This document shows positions 34,496 through 43,020 of a DNA stretch of 45,337 nt, piece by piece. This DNA is from Planctomyces sp. SH-PL62 (GTDB taxonomy: Bacteria > Planctomycetota > Planctomycetia > Planctomycetales > Planctomycetaceae): assembly GCA_945893075.1 (NCBI GenBank), contig CAMDDX010000014.1:1-45337 (forward strand). Reading direction: 5' to 3'. A program made the translations under genes and the position numbers. Positions within the stretch are counted from its first letter, which is position 1, and every line of letters starts with the position of its first letter. A model generated the notes under the pieces. That model was not told the DNA's origin. It searched no databases and saw only the letters and a list, made by a program, of their open reading frames with translations.

Positions 34496-37400
34496 ATGGA
34501 CGGATTGTTCACGCAGGAAGTGACTCCGCAAACCGCCCAGCCACGCTGTTGGCTGTGCGGTAGTGTCGCGCTGTGGCTCTCGCTCACGGCGCTGACCGCG
34601 CGGTCGGAAGAGCACGTCGACGGCTTTGAAGACAATCAGACCTCCTGGAAGATTCGTGTCGCGGAAGGGGAGTTGGCTCCCCCCGACCAGCGACGACTGA
34701 CGAATCCCAAGGCGGCGTATCGCGGAGACGGAGCCGAGTATTTCCTGCTCCGCAGCAACCGCGGTCCGTCCCGGATCATCCTCGAACACAAACTGCCGGT
34801 GGCGCAAGTCATCGACGATCTCAAGCTCAGGCTGATGGTCCGTGGAACGGGTGGCTCGATTCGTGTCGGCGTGCGCGTGGTCTTTCCTCGACAGACCGAT
34901 CCGCGCACGAGCGGATCGCAACTGAAAACGGTGTTGTACGGCGACACCTACACCAAGATCGGAAGCTGGCAAGAACTGTCCGTCCAAACGACCTCGAAGG
35001 CCATCCAGGAACAATCCCGGCGACTGCGTGCCGAGTTGCGGCCAACGCCGCTCGATGTGCGCCAGCCGGTTGTGGATCGCGTCTTACTGGAACTCTCGCT
35101 GGAAGCTGGCAAGACGGAACTGCTCTTGGACGAGCTGCGATTCGGACCGCTCGTGAAGCCGATTGCACAAACTGACGTGCAGCTTGTTCAGAACACCGAA
35201 GACGCGGCACCGTGGCCGGTGGCGTTTCAGTTGGATCGCCTGCTGGTGCATGGCCGGCCGTTTTTTCCGCGACTGCTGCCGTATCACGGCGAGCGATTGG
35301 ACGGCTTGAGAGACGACGGCTTCAACGTGATCTGGATTCCGGAAGCGGATGACGTCGCCTTGCAACGAGCATTGAAGCAGCACGGGATGTTCGCGACCGC
35401 CGCGCCGCCGCAATTGCGTGCGTCAACTGGCCGAACGCTCGACAACGATGCGGCGGGGTTGTTGCCGATCCCGCGAGAATGGGACAACATTCTGGCTTGG
35501 ACTTTGGGAGTCGCGCTGCCGACGGAAGCGCAGCGAGACGTCATCCAGTGGATCTCGCAAGTGCAGAGCGCCGACCGCGAGCGACATCGGCCGATCATGT
35601 TGGATGTGACGGGTGGCGAGCGAATTTACTCGCGGTATACGTCGATGCTCAGTACGAGCCGGAATGTGCTGAATTCCGCGACCTCCTTCAAAACGTATCG
35701 CGAGTCCCTGGATCAGCATCGCAAGCTTGCTCGGCCGGGGACGTTCTTATTCACCTGGCTGCCGACGGAACCGTTGCCGGAGGTCGCTCAGCAGCGGCAG
35801 GCGGCAGGACGGATTCCGATCATCATCGAGCCGGAACAAATTCGGTTGGAGGCTTACAGCGCGTTGGCGGCGGGCTGTCGCGGGCTGGGTTTTTCGGTGA
35901 GTGAATCTCTGGATTCAACGGCCCCCGGAGCGGAAGAGCGACGACTCGCCATCGCACAATTGAATTTGGAACTTGCGTTGCTGGAGGACTTCCTGGCGGC
36001 GGGTTCGCTGGTCGAACAGCGTCCGTTCAAGATCACCGCGCCGCCCAAGCGGGCCGTGAATTCCCACAACGTGGCGTTTCGGAATTCGGCGATCTCACGC
36101 GCGGACAATGAGGCACGGCTTGCGGCACACAAGTCGGCGGTGCTCTATGAATCTCGTATCCGCAGCGAGTTGGAAGCGGCCGTGTTTCGCACCGACAAGG
36201 CGACGCTGCTGCTGCCGATCTGGTACGAGAACGATGCGCAGTTCGTTCCCGGACAACTCGCCGCGCCGGGCGCGACGATTGACGTCGCCAGCGTGTCGGA
36301 CACCGCCTCGGCCTGGGAGGTCACGACCACGCGCGTCATCAACCTTTCCAGCGAACCGATCCCCGGTGGTCGCCGAGTCAAGCTGCCGACGTTCGACACG
36401 ACCACTGCGATTGTCGTCACCTCCGATCTCAGCGTGATCGAAAACCTCAAACGCAAGATGGAAGCGATGCAGGCTCAGAGCGCACGGAACTGGATGGAAC
36501 TGGCCAAAGCGAAACTCAACCGCGTGCGCATCGCCGACGAAGCATTGACGAAACTCGGAGTGGGCCAGCCGGACGCTCCGCAGTTGTTGAATCAAGCGCG
36601 CCGGTTGATTCAAGAAGCCGAGTCCATCTTCCCCGGTGAAGCACTCAACCGCGCCATTGTTCAAGCTCGTGAGGGTGGTCAACGCAAATTGCCAGACTCG
36701 CCGGACGTTGTGCAACTGCGGAAGAAATTTGAGGCGGCCACGCTACACAGCCAAGAGGCGTTGCAAACTCTGCGCATTTTGCAGAAGGCGCATTGGGAGA
36801 CGGCGACACATCGACTGGCCTCGCCTGTGGGCAGTCCGCACACGCTCTGCTTTCAAACGCTGCCGGACCATTGGAGGTTGATCGAGAAGCTCGGTAAGTC
36901 GGCGACTCGGGGTTCGGAGAATCTGTATGCGAAAGGGAACTTCGATGTGCTCGACTTTCCGGCGTTGTCCCGCCTCGGCTGGCAACAGGCGACCCCGCCT
37001 TCCGGAGTCCGTGCCGCCGTACAAGTGCTCGCCGCGACCGGACGTGAAGGCCGCTGCTTGCGACTCGTGGCCACACCGGAAACCAACAGCGATCCACCCA
37101 GCGTGATCGACACACCGCCCATCACAGTCACCGCGCCGCCAGTGGCAGTGCGAGCCGGACAAGTCCTGCATATCAGCGGCTGGGTGCGGCTCGCGTCGCC
37201 GATCAACGGCAGCCTCGATGGCGTGACGCTCAGTGACAACTTGACCGGCAGCACCGGAGCTTGGCACTGGCGCGAGAAGCGCGAGTGGCAACGCTTTGAG
37301 ATGCTCCGCGAAGCCTATGTCGATAGCCCCTACTGGCTGACGATGACATTGCATGGCCTCGGAGACGTGCAGTTCGCTGATCTGCGATTGATCGCCCACG

Positions 37401-37540
37401 ACCCGCCCGGCGAATCACAGCTTGCGATCCACGCCGAGTCTGCTGCCGACTCGGAACCGAAACCCGGTCGATTCGATTTCTTGCGACGCTGGCCGAAATC
37501 TCCGCAGCGCCCCAGCAAGCCCAGTGAGGCTTCCCCGTAG
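34496..37540 (+). CDS. Large secreted multidomain protein, function unknown
   Basis: The 1014-residue protein has a signal-like hydrophobic stretch (about 19-35, WLCGSVALWLSLTALTA). A beta-rich domain follows (about 38-225, ending KTELLLDELRFGPL), then a barrel-like region (about 242-500; PFFPRLLPYHGERLDGLRDD, LGFSVSESLDS) recalling glycoside-hydrolase folds. A helical segment spans about 640-790, and a C-terminal beta domain (about 815-985, VLHISGWVRLASPINGS) resembles a carbohydrate-binding module. I could not identify catalytic acids, so hydrolase activity is only a guess. The stop codon TAG (37538-37540) is part of the gtagccgc repeat that begins at 37537. The start is the ATG at 34496. 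Confidence 0.8.
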   Translation: MDGLFTQEVTPQTAQPRCWLCGSVALWLSLTALTARSEEHVDGFEDNQTSWKIRVAEGELAPPDQRRLTNPKAAYRGDGAEYFLLRSNRGPSRIILEHKLPVAQVIDDLKLRLMVRGTGGSIRVGVRVVFPRQTDPRTSGSQLKTVLYGDTYTKIGSWQELSVQTTSKAIQEQSRRLRAELRPTPLDVRQPVVDRVLLELSLEAGKTELLLDELRFGPLVKPIAQTDVQLVQNTEDAAPWPVAFQLDRLLVHGRPFFPRLLPYHGERLDGLRDDGFNVIWIPEADDVALQRALKQHGMFATAAPPQLRASTGRTLDNDAAGLLPIPREWDNILAWTLGVALPTEAQRDVIQWISQVQSADRERHRPIMLDVTGGERIYSRYTSMLSTSRNVLNSATSFKTYRESLDQHRKLARPGTFLFTWLPTEPLPEVAQQRQAAGRIPIIIEPEQIRLEAYSALAAGCRGLGFSVSESLDSTAPGAEERRLAIAQLNLELALLEDFLAAGSLVEQRPFKITAPPKRAVNSHNVAFRNSAISRADNEARLAAHKSAVLYESRIRSELEAAVFRTDKATLLLPIWYENDAQFVPGQLAAPGATIDVASVSDTASAWEVTTTRVINLSSEPIPGGRRVKLPTFDTTTAIVVTSDLSVIENLKRKMEAMQAQSARNWMELAKAKLNRVRIADEALTKLGVGQPDAPQLLNQARRLIQEAESIFPGEALNRAIVQAREGGQRKLPDSPDVVQLRKKFEAATLHSQEALQTLRILQKAHWETATHRLASPVGSPHTLCFQTLPDHWRLIEKLGKSATRGSENLYAKGNFDVLDFPALSRLGWQQATPPSGVRAAVQVLAATGREGRCLRLVATPETNSDPPSVIDTPPITVTAPPVAVRAGQVLHISGWVRLASPINGSLDGVTLSDNLTGSTGAWHWREKREWQRFEMLREAYVDSPYWLTMTLHGLGDVQFADLRLIAHDPPGESQLAIHAESAADSEPKPGRFDFLRRWPKSPQRPSKPSEASP

Positions 37541-37589
37541 CCGCACTCGCCAGAGTGCGGGACTCCCGCGTTCTGGCGAACGCGGCTAC
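37537..37589. repeat. Double-hairpin repeat, gtagccgc family, copy 3
   Basis: Arms 37537-37561 (stem gcactc/gagtgc) and 37565-37589 (stem gcgttc/gaacgc) are inverted with matching flanks and two compensated stem differences. The gtag at its left edge supplies the stop codon of the large secreted protein. It is also the downstream boundary of the six-gene cluster. Confidence 0.9.
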
Positions 37590-37613
37590 GGTCAGAAATG
37601 CCCCGCCGCTCGC

Positions 37614-38612
37614 TTAACTGAAGAACTGCGGCAGCGTGGCTTTCGCGCGGAAGAGCGACAGGTCGATGTCAGTCTCCACCGCCGTGCGGGGCAGATCGAA
37701 ATGGTCCGCATGGCCGGGATGGCAGTGACCGCCGCTGTAGCTGAAGGCCCAGCGATAGCCGTGGCTCCGTAACGCCGCGCGAGTGAATTCATTGAAGTCG
37801 CCGCGCTTGCCGTTGGGATAACTGAAGGCGTCGATCGGGCGGCCGAGTTCGTCGATCAGTCGCCGCTGACATTCGCCAACTTCCCAGTCCTGCTGGTCCG
37901 CTGTGGAGTTGGCGAGGATTGGATGATTGACCGTGTGACCGCCGAACGTCATGCCCCCGGCTTGCATCTCGCGCAGCATGTTCCACGTCATCCACTGCTC
38001 GCTGGCCAGTGATGTTGGGCAGCGGCCGGTTCCCAGCGCGTCGGCGAGGAAGTTGAGATACGGTTCGGTCAGTTCCGTCCCCAGCGATTTGTAAACGGCC
38101 AACAGCCGCCGGAAAGGTTGATCGGCGAAACACACGGACGTCGGCAGCCACTCGTTCGCCCGCAGCGTCGTCATGGATGTCAGCCGCAACATCCACGCGA
38201 GTTCATCCCACACCGGCATACGCGGACGATCAAGGAATCCCGTGGCGATGAAGAACGTCGCCGACACGCCGTGCGATTTCAGAATCGGAAAGGCCAACTC
38301 GAAATTGTCACGGTAGCCATCATCGAACGTCAGCATCACGAATTGGCCGCGCGGCTGACTGAGAGCCCGTTCCAAATCGTTCAGGCCGATCACATCGAAG
38401 TTCTGTTTGAGAAACGCCACTTGCCGATCGAAGCCTTCAGCCGTCGCGCTGAAGAGATGCGGATCGAACAACGAACCGGCCGCGTCACCGATCCGGTGAT
38501 AGTTCCAAATCAAGACGCCATTCCACGGCCGTGCGGCTCGCAACACGCGAGCGCAACCAGTCGCGTCTAGCGTGTGAGCCAACAGATCACGTTTGGAAAC
38601 TCGGAGGGCCAT
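37614..38612 (-). CDS. Polysaccharide deacetylase family protein (CE4/NodB)
   Basis: The 332-residue protein carries the NodB signatures: TFDDGYRDN (residues 95-103; D97 and D98 for catalysis and metal), GGHTVNHP (metal histidines H226 and H230) and FSYPNGKRGDF. It also starts with the VLIWNYHRIGD segment common in exopolysaccharide-associated deacetylases. It probably removes acetyl groups from a cell-surface glycan, or its lipid-linked precursor. No signal peptide is evident, which fits members acting near the cytoplasmic assembly step. It is the last gene of the minus-strand cluster; the start is the ATG at 38612. Sequence length matches polysaccharide-cluster homologues. Confidence 0.92.
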   Translation of the reverse strand: MALRVSKRDLLAHTLDATGCARVLRAARPWNGVLIWNYHRIGDAAGSLFDPHLFSATAEGFDRQVAFLKQNFDVIGLNDLERALSQPRGQFVMLTFDDGYRDNFELAFPILKSHGVSATFFIATGFLDRPRMPVWDELAWMLRLTSMTTLRANEWLPTSVCFADQPFRRLLAVYKSLGTELTEPYLNFLADALGTGRCPTSLASEQWMTWNMLREMQAGGMTFGGHTVNHPILANSTADQQDWEVGECQRRLIDELGRPIDAFSYPNGKRGDFNEFTRAALRSHGYRWAFSYSGGHCHPGHADHFDLPRTAVETDIDLSLFRAKATLPQFFS

Positions 38613-38625
38613 CGCATCTCATCGT

Positions 38626-38733
38626 GTTGTGGCCGGTCTCCTGACCGAGCCACCGGGCGTTGACCGCAGGTCTCAAGCGAAAAGGGAGACCTGCGGTCGG
38701 AAAGAGTGGCTCGGTCAGGAGACCGGCCACAAC
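38626..38733. repeat. Nested inverted repeat with 28-bp perfect arms
   Basis: The outer arms are 38626-38653 and 38706-38733 (exact reverse complements, starting gttgtggccggtctcctgac). Inner arms 38662-38674 and 38686-38698 form a second perfect 13-bp stem. It fills the gap between the GNAT-like and deacetylase genes. Confidence 0.93.
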
Positions 38734-38740
38734 GAACAGC

Positions 38741-39769
38741 TCACACATCGGTGTCGTGGTCCGCCATCGTCAGATACCAGTCAGTGACGGATTCGGGCAT
38801 TCGCACCAGAACCGGATACGAATCCTGCCGCCGAGAGAATCCTGCCGCCTCCAACTGCTCATAGAACCGCGTTGAAGCAAAGCACGCCAGCCGAATCGCG
38901 TCCGCTCGCAGCCGACGGGCATGCCGAGTGAACTCCGCCAGCAGCAACTCGGTCGCCGCGTCATCGACGGCCAGCAGATCGGCGATGCAGATCGACTCGT
39001 CCGAGCGATACCACACGATGTACCCCAGCAACTCACCGCAACCGCGTCCCGTCAGCGCGAAGCACTCGTACTTCAGTTCGGGACACTTCGAGAATCGCCA
39101 TCTCAGATAATCCGCCGACCGTTCGCCGAGCACGCCGAATCGCTGAGCCGCTGCCTGCCATAACCGATTGAAGCGCTCGTCAAAGGTTTTGGGAGTCTCG
39201 ACGACGACTTGCGGCGGCAGTCGCCATTCCCTCTCAGAAGACTTCCAGCGCATTGCGACATCCACCAGTGGTCCGGCCAACTTCGCCGCCAGGGACGATC
39301 GCAACACGCTCCGCAGTTTGACTTCACTCCGCAGCAGCTTCGTCCAATTGGAGAATTCGCCGAGCTGTCGATAACCGCAGCGTTTCAACACTCCGGCCGC
39401 GCGCCGAATCGGAAAACCGTATAAGCACGAGCAGCCGTTTTCATCCGCGAGTTTCATGACCGCGCGTGCCAACGTCATCGCTGGTCCGACCGACCGCTGC
39501 TGCTCATCGACATTCAGGTCGATTGCCGCGCCCCCGTCGATCACCTCGCCCGCGAGGGAGAATCGCCGCCGCATCAGTCCCGCCGACCCGATGATGGGCC
39601 GCTCGCCCAACAACAACGCCTCCGCCCGGCCTGTTCCGTACAGCCACTCAAAGCGATCGCGCGACGCACCGGGCAAGTTGCGATGCCACAGCGCCAGCAT
39701 CGGCTCGCGCAGTTCGGCGACCGTCGGGTGAGTGATCCGCCAAGATGTCGAAGCCGCGAGTGTGGGCAT
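38741..39769 (-). CDS. GNAT-like N-acyltransferase
   Basis: The 342-residue protein has two GNAT-like halves. The first includes LALWHRNLPGASRDRFEWLY (typical of the opening of polysaccharide-cluster GNAT proteins) and VDEQQRSVGPAMTLARAVM, the acetyl-CoA binding region. LYGFPIRRAAGVLKRCGYR follows. The second half contains YLRWRFSKCPELKY and GELLGYIVWY. Proteins of this type sit in exopolysaccharide and exosortase loci and are presumed to acylate a sugar amine. Here it lies between the deacetylase and the NAD synthase-like gene on the same strand. A donor bound to the cluster's acyl carrier protein rather than to CoA is possible but inferred. Confidence 0.78.
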   Translation of the reverse strand: MPTLAASTSWRITHPTVAELREPMLALWHRNLPGASRDRFEWLYGTGRAEALLLGERPIIGSAGLMRRRFSLAGEVIDGGAAIDLNVDEQQRSVGPAMTLARAVMKLADENGCSCLYGFPIRRAAGVLKRCGYRQLGEFSNWTKLLRSEVKLRSVLRSSLAAKLAGPLVDVAMRWKSSEREWRLPPQVVVETPKTFDERFNRLWQAAAQRFGVLGERSADYLRWRFSKCPELKYECFALTGRGCGELLGYIVWYRSDESICIADLLAVDDAATELLLAEFTRHARRLRADAIRLACFASTRFYEQLEAAGFSRRQDSYPVLVRMPESVTDWYLTMADHDTDV

Positions 39770-39805
39770 GTTAGTTTTCGAGTATTGGAAACACAGGCGT
39801 CAGAA

Positions 39806-39863
39806 CGCGAGTCGCAGGAGCGACTCGCCTACGTAGCTTCCGCCGCGGCGGACTCCTGCGACT
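39806..39863. repeat. Hairpin repeat related to the 57-bp intragenic palindrome
   Basis: The left arm folds as cgagtcg/cgactcg (39808-39827) and is followed by cctacgtag. The 11-bp arm 39810-39820 pairs exactly with 39853-39863. Read on the opposite strand the left half starts tacgtaggcgagtcg, matching the element at 24552-24608 (acgtagacgagtca) with one compensated stem pair. It lies between the NAD synthase-like and GNAT-like genes. Confidence 0.75.
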
Positions 39864-39886
39864 GAGATTTCTTTTCGTGAGTCGCT

Positions 39887-40876
39887 CTAAGGCAGCACGT
39901 TCTCAATCAGCTCAGGCAAACGATGCAGATAATCGGTCGCCTTTCGTTTCGACAGGATGTCGTTGTAGACGAACTGCACTTGCTCAACGCCTAATCCAAT
40001 CTCAGCCGCGACCTCTGCCGCATCGAAGCCGTGATTCAATCCGAACAGGCAGCAGTCGAGCTTGTCGTAGGGCACGCTGAAGAAAAACTCTTCCTGGCTC
40101 TGTGGCAATGAGTACGTGTCGGTCGTCGGCGGTCGCATCCGAATGACTACGGGGACGCCCAGGTAATCGGCCAACTGATAGACCTGCGTCTTGTAAAGGT
40201 GCGCGATTGGCTTGATGTCGGCCGCGCCGTCTCCTTGCTTCACGAAGAAACCTTGGTCGTATTCCAGCCGATTCGGAGTGCCGATGACGGCATATCGCAG
40301 CCGATCCGCGTGGTAGTACTCCATCATCTTCCGACAGCGTTGTTTGAAGTTCGTCGCGGCGACGATCGTTTGATAGGCATCGAGCGTCAGCCGAGCCTGT
40401 TTGCGTTCGCCGCTGGGGGATTGCACGACGATGCTCGACAGGCTGAAGCGTGCTCCGGCCAGCAGCGGCGGCAGCACGAGTTTGTTTTTCCAATCGGGTT
40501 GATACTCCGGGATCACCGATTGAATCGCGGCATCGCGACGCCGATAGCAGCCGGCACCGTCGAGCATGGGAGTGATGTTTTCGATCGTGGATTCCAGGCC
40601 CAGCGATTCCGCCAGCAATTCGCCCAGCGCGAGGCTGTCGGCTTCGGAATCTCGTTCGGGCATCATGATTCCAAAGACTCGGTTTGGCCCGAAGGCTTTC
40701 ACGGCCAGCGCGGCGCAGACCGTCGAATCAATCCCGCCCGACAATCCGAGCACCAAGCCCTTACGTTTGAAATCCACGGCAACCGTCTCGCGCATCCAAT
40801 CGCAAATGCGTGCGACCTCGGCAGCGGCATCGAGTTTCAAAAGATTACGCGAGAATGTCTGGGTCAAAATCGTCAT
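39887..40876 (-). CDS. nadE: NAD(+) synthase-like (NadE family) protein, no glutaminase domain
   Basis: The 329-residue protein has the ATP-pyrophosphatase P-loop LSGGIDS (residues 45-51), the NadE segments AATNFKQR, GTPNRLEYDQGFF and GDGAADIKPIAHLYKTQV, and a tail TYSLPQSQEEFFFSVPYDKL. NadE adenylates nicotinate adenine dinucleotide and amidates it with ammonia. This is the ammonia-dependent form with no nitrilase domain. It is longer than the roughly 275-residue standard enzyme owing to an insertion around residues 105-160. Its position between an acyl ligase and an acyltransferase suggests a paralogue used for amidation in the cluster, but housekeeping NAD synthesis cannot be excluded. The start at 40876 follows aaagga at six bases; the earlier open frame to 40990 is repeat sequence. 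Confidence 0.85.
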   Translation of the reverse strand: MTILTQTFSRNLLKLDAAAEVARICDWMRETVAVDFKRKGLVLGLSGGIDSTVCAALAVKAFGPNRVFGIMMPERDSEADSLALGELLAESLGLESTIENITPMLDGAGCYRRRDAAIQSVIPEYQPDWKNKLVLPPLLAGARFSLSSIVVQSPSGERKQARLTLDAYQTIVAATNFKQRCRKMMEYYHADRLRYAVIGTPNRLEYDQGFFVKQGDGAADIKPIAHLYKTQVYQLADYLGVPVVIRMRPPTTDTYSLPQSQEEFFFSVPYDKLDCCLFGLNHGFDAAEVAAEIGLGVEQVQFVYNDILSKRKATDYLHRLPELIENVLP

Positions 40877-40916
40877 TGAATGTCCTTTGAGATTTGAGAG
40901 GAATGTCCGGCCGTAG

Positions 40917-41015
40917 GCTGATGGCTGAAAGCTGATGGCTGTTATTCCAATCGTCGTCCCGAATCGCGGAGTATTTGAGAGAACAGCCAACAGCCTTCAG
41001 CCCACAGCCATCAGC
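40917..41015. repeat. Imperfect inverted repeat in the ligase/nadE gap
   Basis: Arms 40917-40943 (gctgatggctgaaagctgat...) and 40982-41015 are inverted, with one extra gctgtgg-type unit in the right arm. The right arm runs up to the stop codon of the acyl ligase (complement of 41015-41017). Confidence 0.7.
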
Positions 41016-42556
41016 TATGAGACCAGACTTTTCTTGTCGATCTTTCCGTTCGGCGTCTTCGGCAGAGCGTCGCGGAACTCGACCTGTTGCGGGACCATGA
41101 AGTCTTCCAGGAACGAGCGGCAGTGAGCTTGCACGTCTCGGACAGTCAGCTCACCACCGGGTTGCAGTCTCACGACGGCTCGCACCGCTTGGCCGAGCAT
41201 TGCGTCATCGACTCCGACGACGGCCGCTTCGGCGATCTGCGGATGTTGATGCAGGACGTCTTCGACTTCGCGCGGACTGACCTTCTCGCCGCGGCTCTTG
41301 ATGATGTCGTCCTTGCGGCCGACCCAATACAGAAACCCCTCTTCGTCCGAGCGGAACAGGTCGCCGGTATAGAGCCACATCTCGTGCGGGATCTTGCCCG
41401 GCTTCAATCGGATCGCGGTCAGTTCGGGAGCTTCCCAATAACCTTTCATGACGTTCGAGCCGCGCACGACCAGTTCGCCAACTTCATTCGGACCGAGTTC
41501 ATCACCATCGTCGTCGAGGATCATCGTCTCGCAATTCGGCATCGCTTTGCCGACTGAGCTGGTCCGCCGATCGATCTCTTCGGGAGGCAGGTAGCTGACC
41601 CGTTTGCACTCAGTCAGACCAAACATCGAGAAGATCGTCACGTCGGGCAGCAGTTTTCGTAATTTCAAAATGTATTCGACGGGAAACGCGGCTCCGGTAT
41701 TGCTGAAGTAACGCATCTTCGACAGGTCGTACTTCGTCAAATCCATTTGCAGCAGGATCGCCACAACCGTCGGCACGATCGGGAATCCGGTGACCCCCAG
41801 CTTCACGATCTTGTCGAGGATCGCGTGCGGGTACGTGAACGACTTTTCGAGCACCAGCGTGCCGCCGTAATTGCAGCACATCAGCCATTGATACAGCCCG
41901 TAATCAAAGCTCAGCGGCAGCACGTTCAAGACGATGTCGTCGGGAGTGTTCCGCAAATAGGTCGTGATCGACTTGTTCGCCGCGACCATATTCGCGTGCG
42001 TCAGCATCACGCCCTTCGGATTGCCCGTTGAGCCGGAGGTGTAAACCAGCGCGGCCAGATCGACGTCGATGCACCGCTTCTTGGGCGGCAGCGTGTTGTC
42101 TTTGTTCTCTGCGACGAGGTCTGTCCAACTCGACAACGGGTGTGTGCAGTCGGCGACCTCCTCGGTCTGGCCGACGACGATCACGTTTTGCACATGCGGA
42201 GTCTCGGCCCACGTCGTCTCGAATCCCCGCAGCCGCTTGCTCTGAGCAACGATGCACGAGGCTCGCGAGTTATTAAGCAAATACGTGAGCTTGTCCGGCT
42301 TCGTAGTCGGGTTCGCCATGACGAACACGGCTCCGGCCTTGAGCACCGCCCATACGCCAATTGCCGCCTCGACGCTGTTGTCGAGAAACAGCACGACCCG
42401 ATCACCGCGTTGCACGCCCTTCGCGATCAAGCCGTGCGCGATTTGATTCGCCTCGGTTTCGATCTCGCGATAGGTCACGCGCCGGTTGTCACAGATCAGC
42501 GCGACCTTGTCCGGCATCCGCGCGGCGGTCTGTTCGAGAAACTGTTCGAGTTGCAT
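41015..42556 (-). CDS. AMP-forming acyl-CoA/acyl-ACP ligase
   Basis: The 513-residue protein is a complete ANL-family adenylating enzyme. The ATP loop YTSGSTGNPKG is at residues 172-182, FGLTECKRVSYLP is the A5-like motif, LYTGDLFRSDEEGFLYWVGR carries the conserved aspartate of the adenylate site, and KTPNGKIDKKSL near the end carries the catalytic lysine. The set matches carboxylate activation by ATP and thioester formation. The next gene upstream encodes a carrier protein, so loading an acyl or amino-acyl group on it is likely. The start at 42556 follows ggaga; the longer frame to 42616 enters a repeat. It is similar to ligases of exosortase/exopolysaccharide loci. Confidence 0.9.
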   Translation of the reverse strand: MQLEQFLEQTAARMPDKVALICDNRRVTYREIETEANQIAHGLIAKGVQRGDRVVLFLDNSVEAAIGVWAVLKAGAVFVMANPTTKPDKLTYLLNNSRASCIVAQSKRLRGFETTWAETPHVQNVIVVGQTEEVADCTHPLSSWTDLVAENKDNTLPPKKRCIDVDLAALVYTSGSTGNPKGVMLTHANMVAANKSITTYLRNTPDDIVLNVLPLSFDYGLYQWLMCCNYGGTLVLEKSFTYPHAILDKIVKLGVTGFPIVPTVVAILLQMDLTKYDLSKMRYFSNTGAAFPVEYILKLRKLLPDVTIFSMFGLTECKRVSYLPPEEIDRRTSSVGKAMPNCETMILDDDGDELGPNEVGELVVRGSNVMKGYWEAPELTAIRLKPGKIPHEMWLYTGDLFRSDEEGFLYWVGRKDDIIKSRGEKVSPREVEDVLHQHPQIAEAAVVGVDDAMLGQAVRAVVRLQPGGELTVRDVQAHCRSFLEDFMVPQQVEFRDALPKTPNGKIDKKSLVS

Positions 42557-42565
42557 GGCATCTCC

Positions 42566-42739
42566 CTGGAGTGCTCCGGCTTGACGGAGCCCTCCATTGA
42601 AAGCGGGGAAAGACAAACGAAGTTGAAGAGGTGTTCTCGTGACGAGAGACCAGCCGCTTTCGTCACGACCAGATCGCTTGAAAGTTGTGGCGTTGATACC
42701 GCGTTGAATGGAGGGCGGTGTCGAGCCACCGCACTCCAG
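42566..42739. repeat. Double-hairpin repeat with three compensated stem changes
   Basis: Arms 42566-42598 and 42707-42739 are both 33 bases, with matching ends (ctggagtg and ccctccatt when read the same way). Their 6-bp stems differ: gctccg/cggagc on the left, gcggtg/caccgc on the right. Three of six pairs are replaced with pairing kept. A cgtgacga/tcgtcacg pair lies inside. It fills the gap between acp and ligase. Confidence 0.88.
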
Positions 42740-42742
42740 GGA

Positions 42743-43000
42743 CTACTTCGCTTCATCCAGCTTGGTCTCGATGAACGCGATCAGGCGGTTGATCGAGTCC
42801 AGGTTGTCCGGCACGAGGTCGTCGTCTTCGACTTTGATCTCGAACTTGTTCTCGATGAACGAGACCAGTTCCAGCACACCGGTCGAGTCGATCAGACCTT
42901 GCTCCAGTAGCGAGTCGTCGCCGGCGAGCGACACGTTCTTGCGGCCGAAGAGAAAGTTGTCAGTCACAAATCCACGCACATCAGCTTCAATCGTCGGCAT
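42743..43000 (-). CDS. Acyl carrier protein
   Basis: The 85-residue acidic protein has the phosphopantetheine attachment motif GLIDSTGVLELV with S39 as the carrier serine, followed by FIENKFEIKVEDDDL, the usual helix-III region. It is a stand-alone carrier protein, probably cytoplasmic, loaded by the acyl ligase encoded directly downstream. The DSTG in place of the fatty-acid DSLD motif points to a specialised pathway, not general fatty-acid synthesis. The ATG at 43000 follows aagga at five bases. It lies 106 bases after the amidotransferase gene in transcription order. Confidence 0.93.
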   Translation of the reverse strand: MPTIEADVRGFVTDNFLFGRKNVSLAGDDSLLEQGLIDSTGVLELVSFIENKFEIKVEDDDLVPDNLDSINRLIAFIETKLDEAK

Positions 43001-43020
43001 GTTGATCCTTCAGTCGTAGT

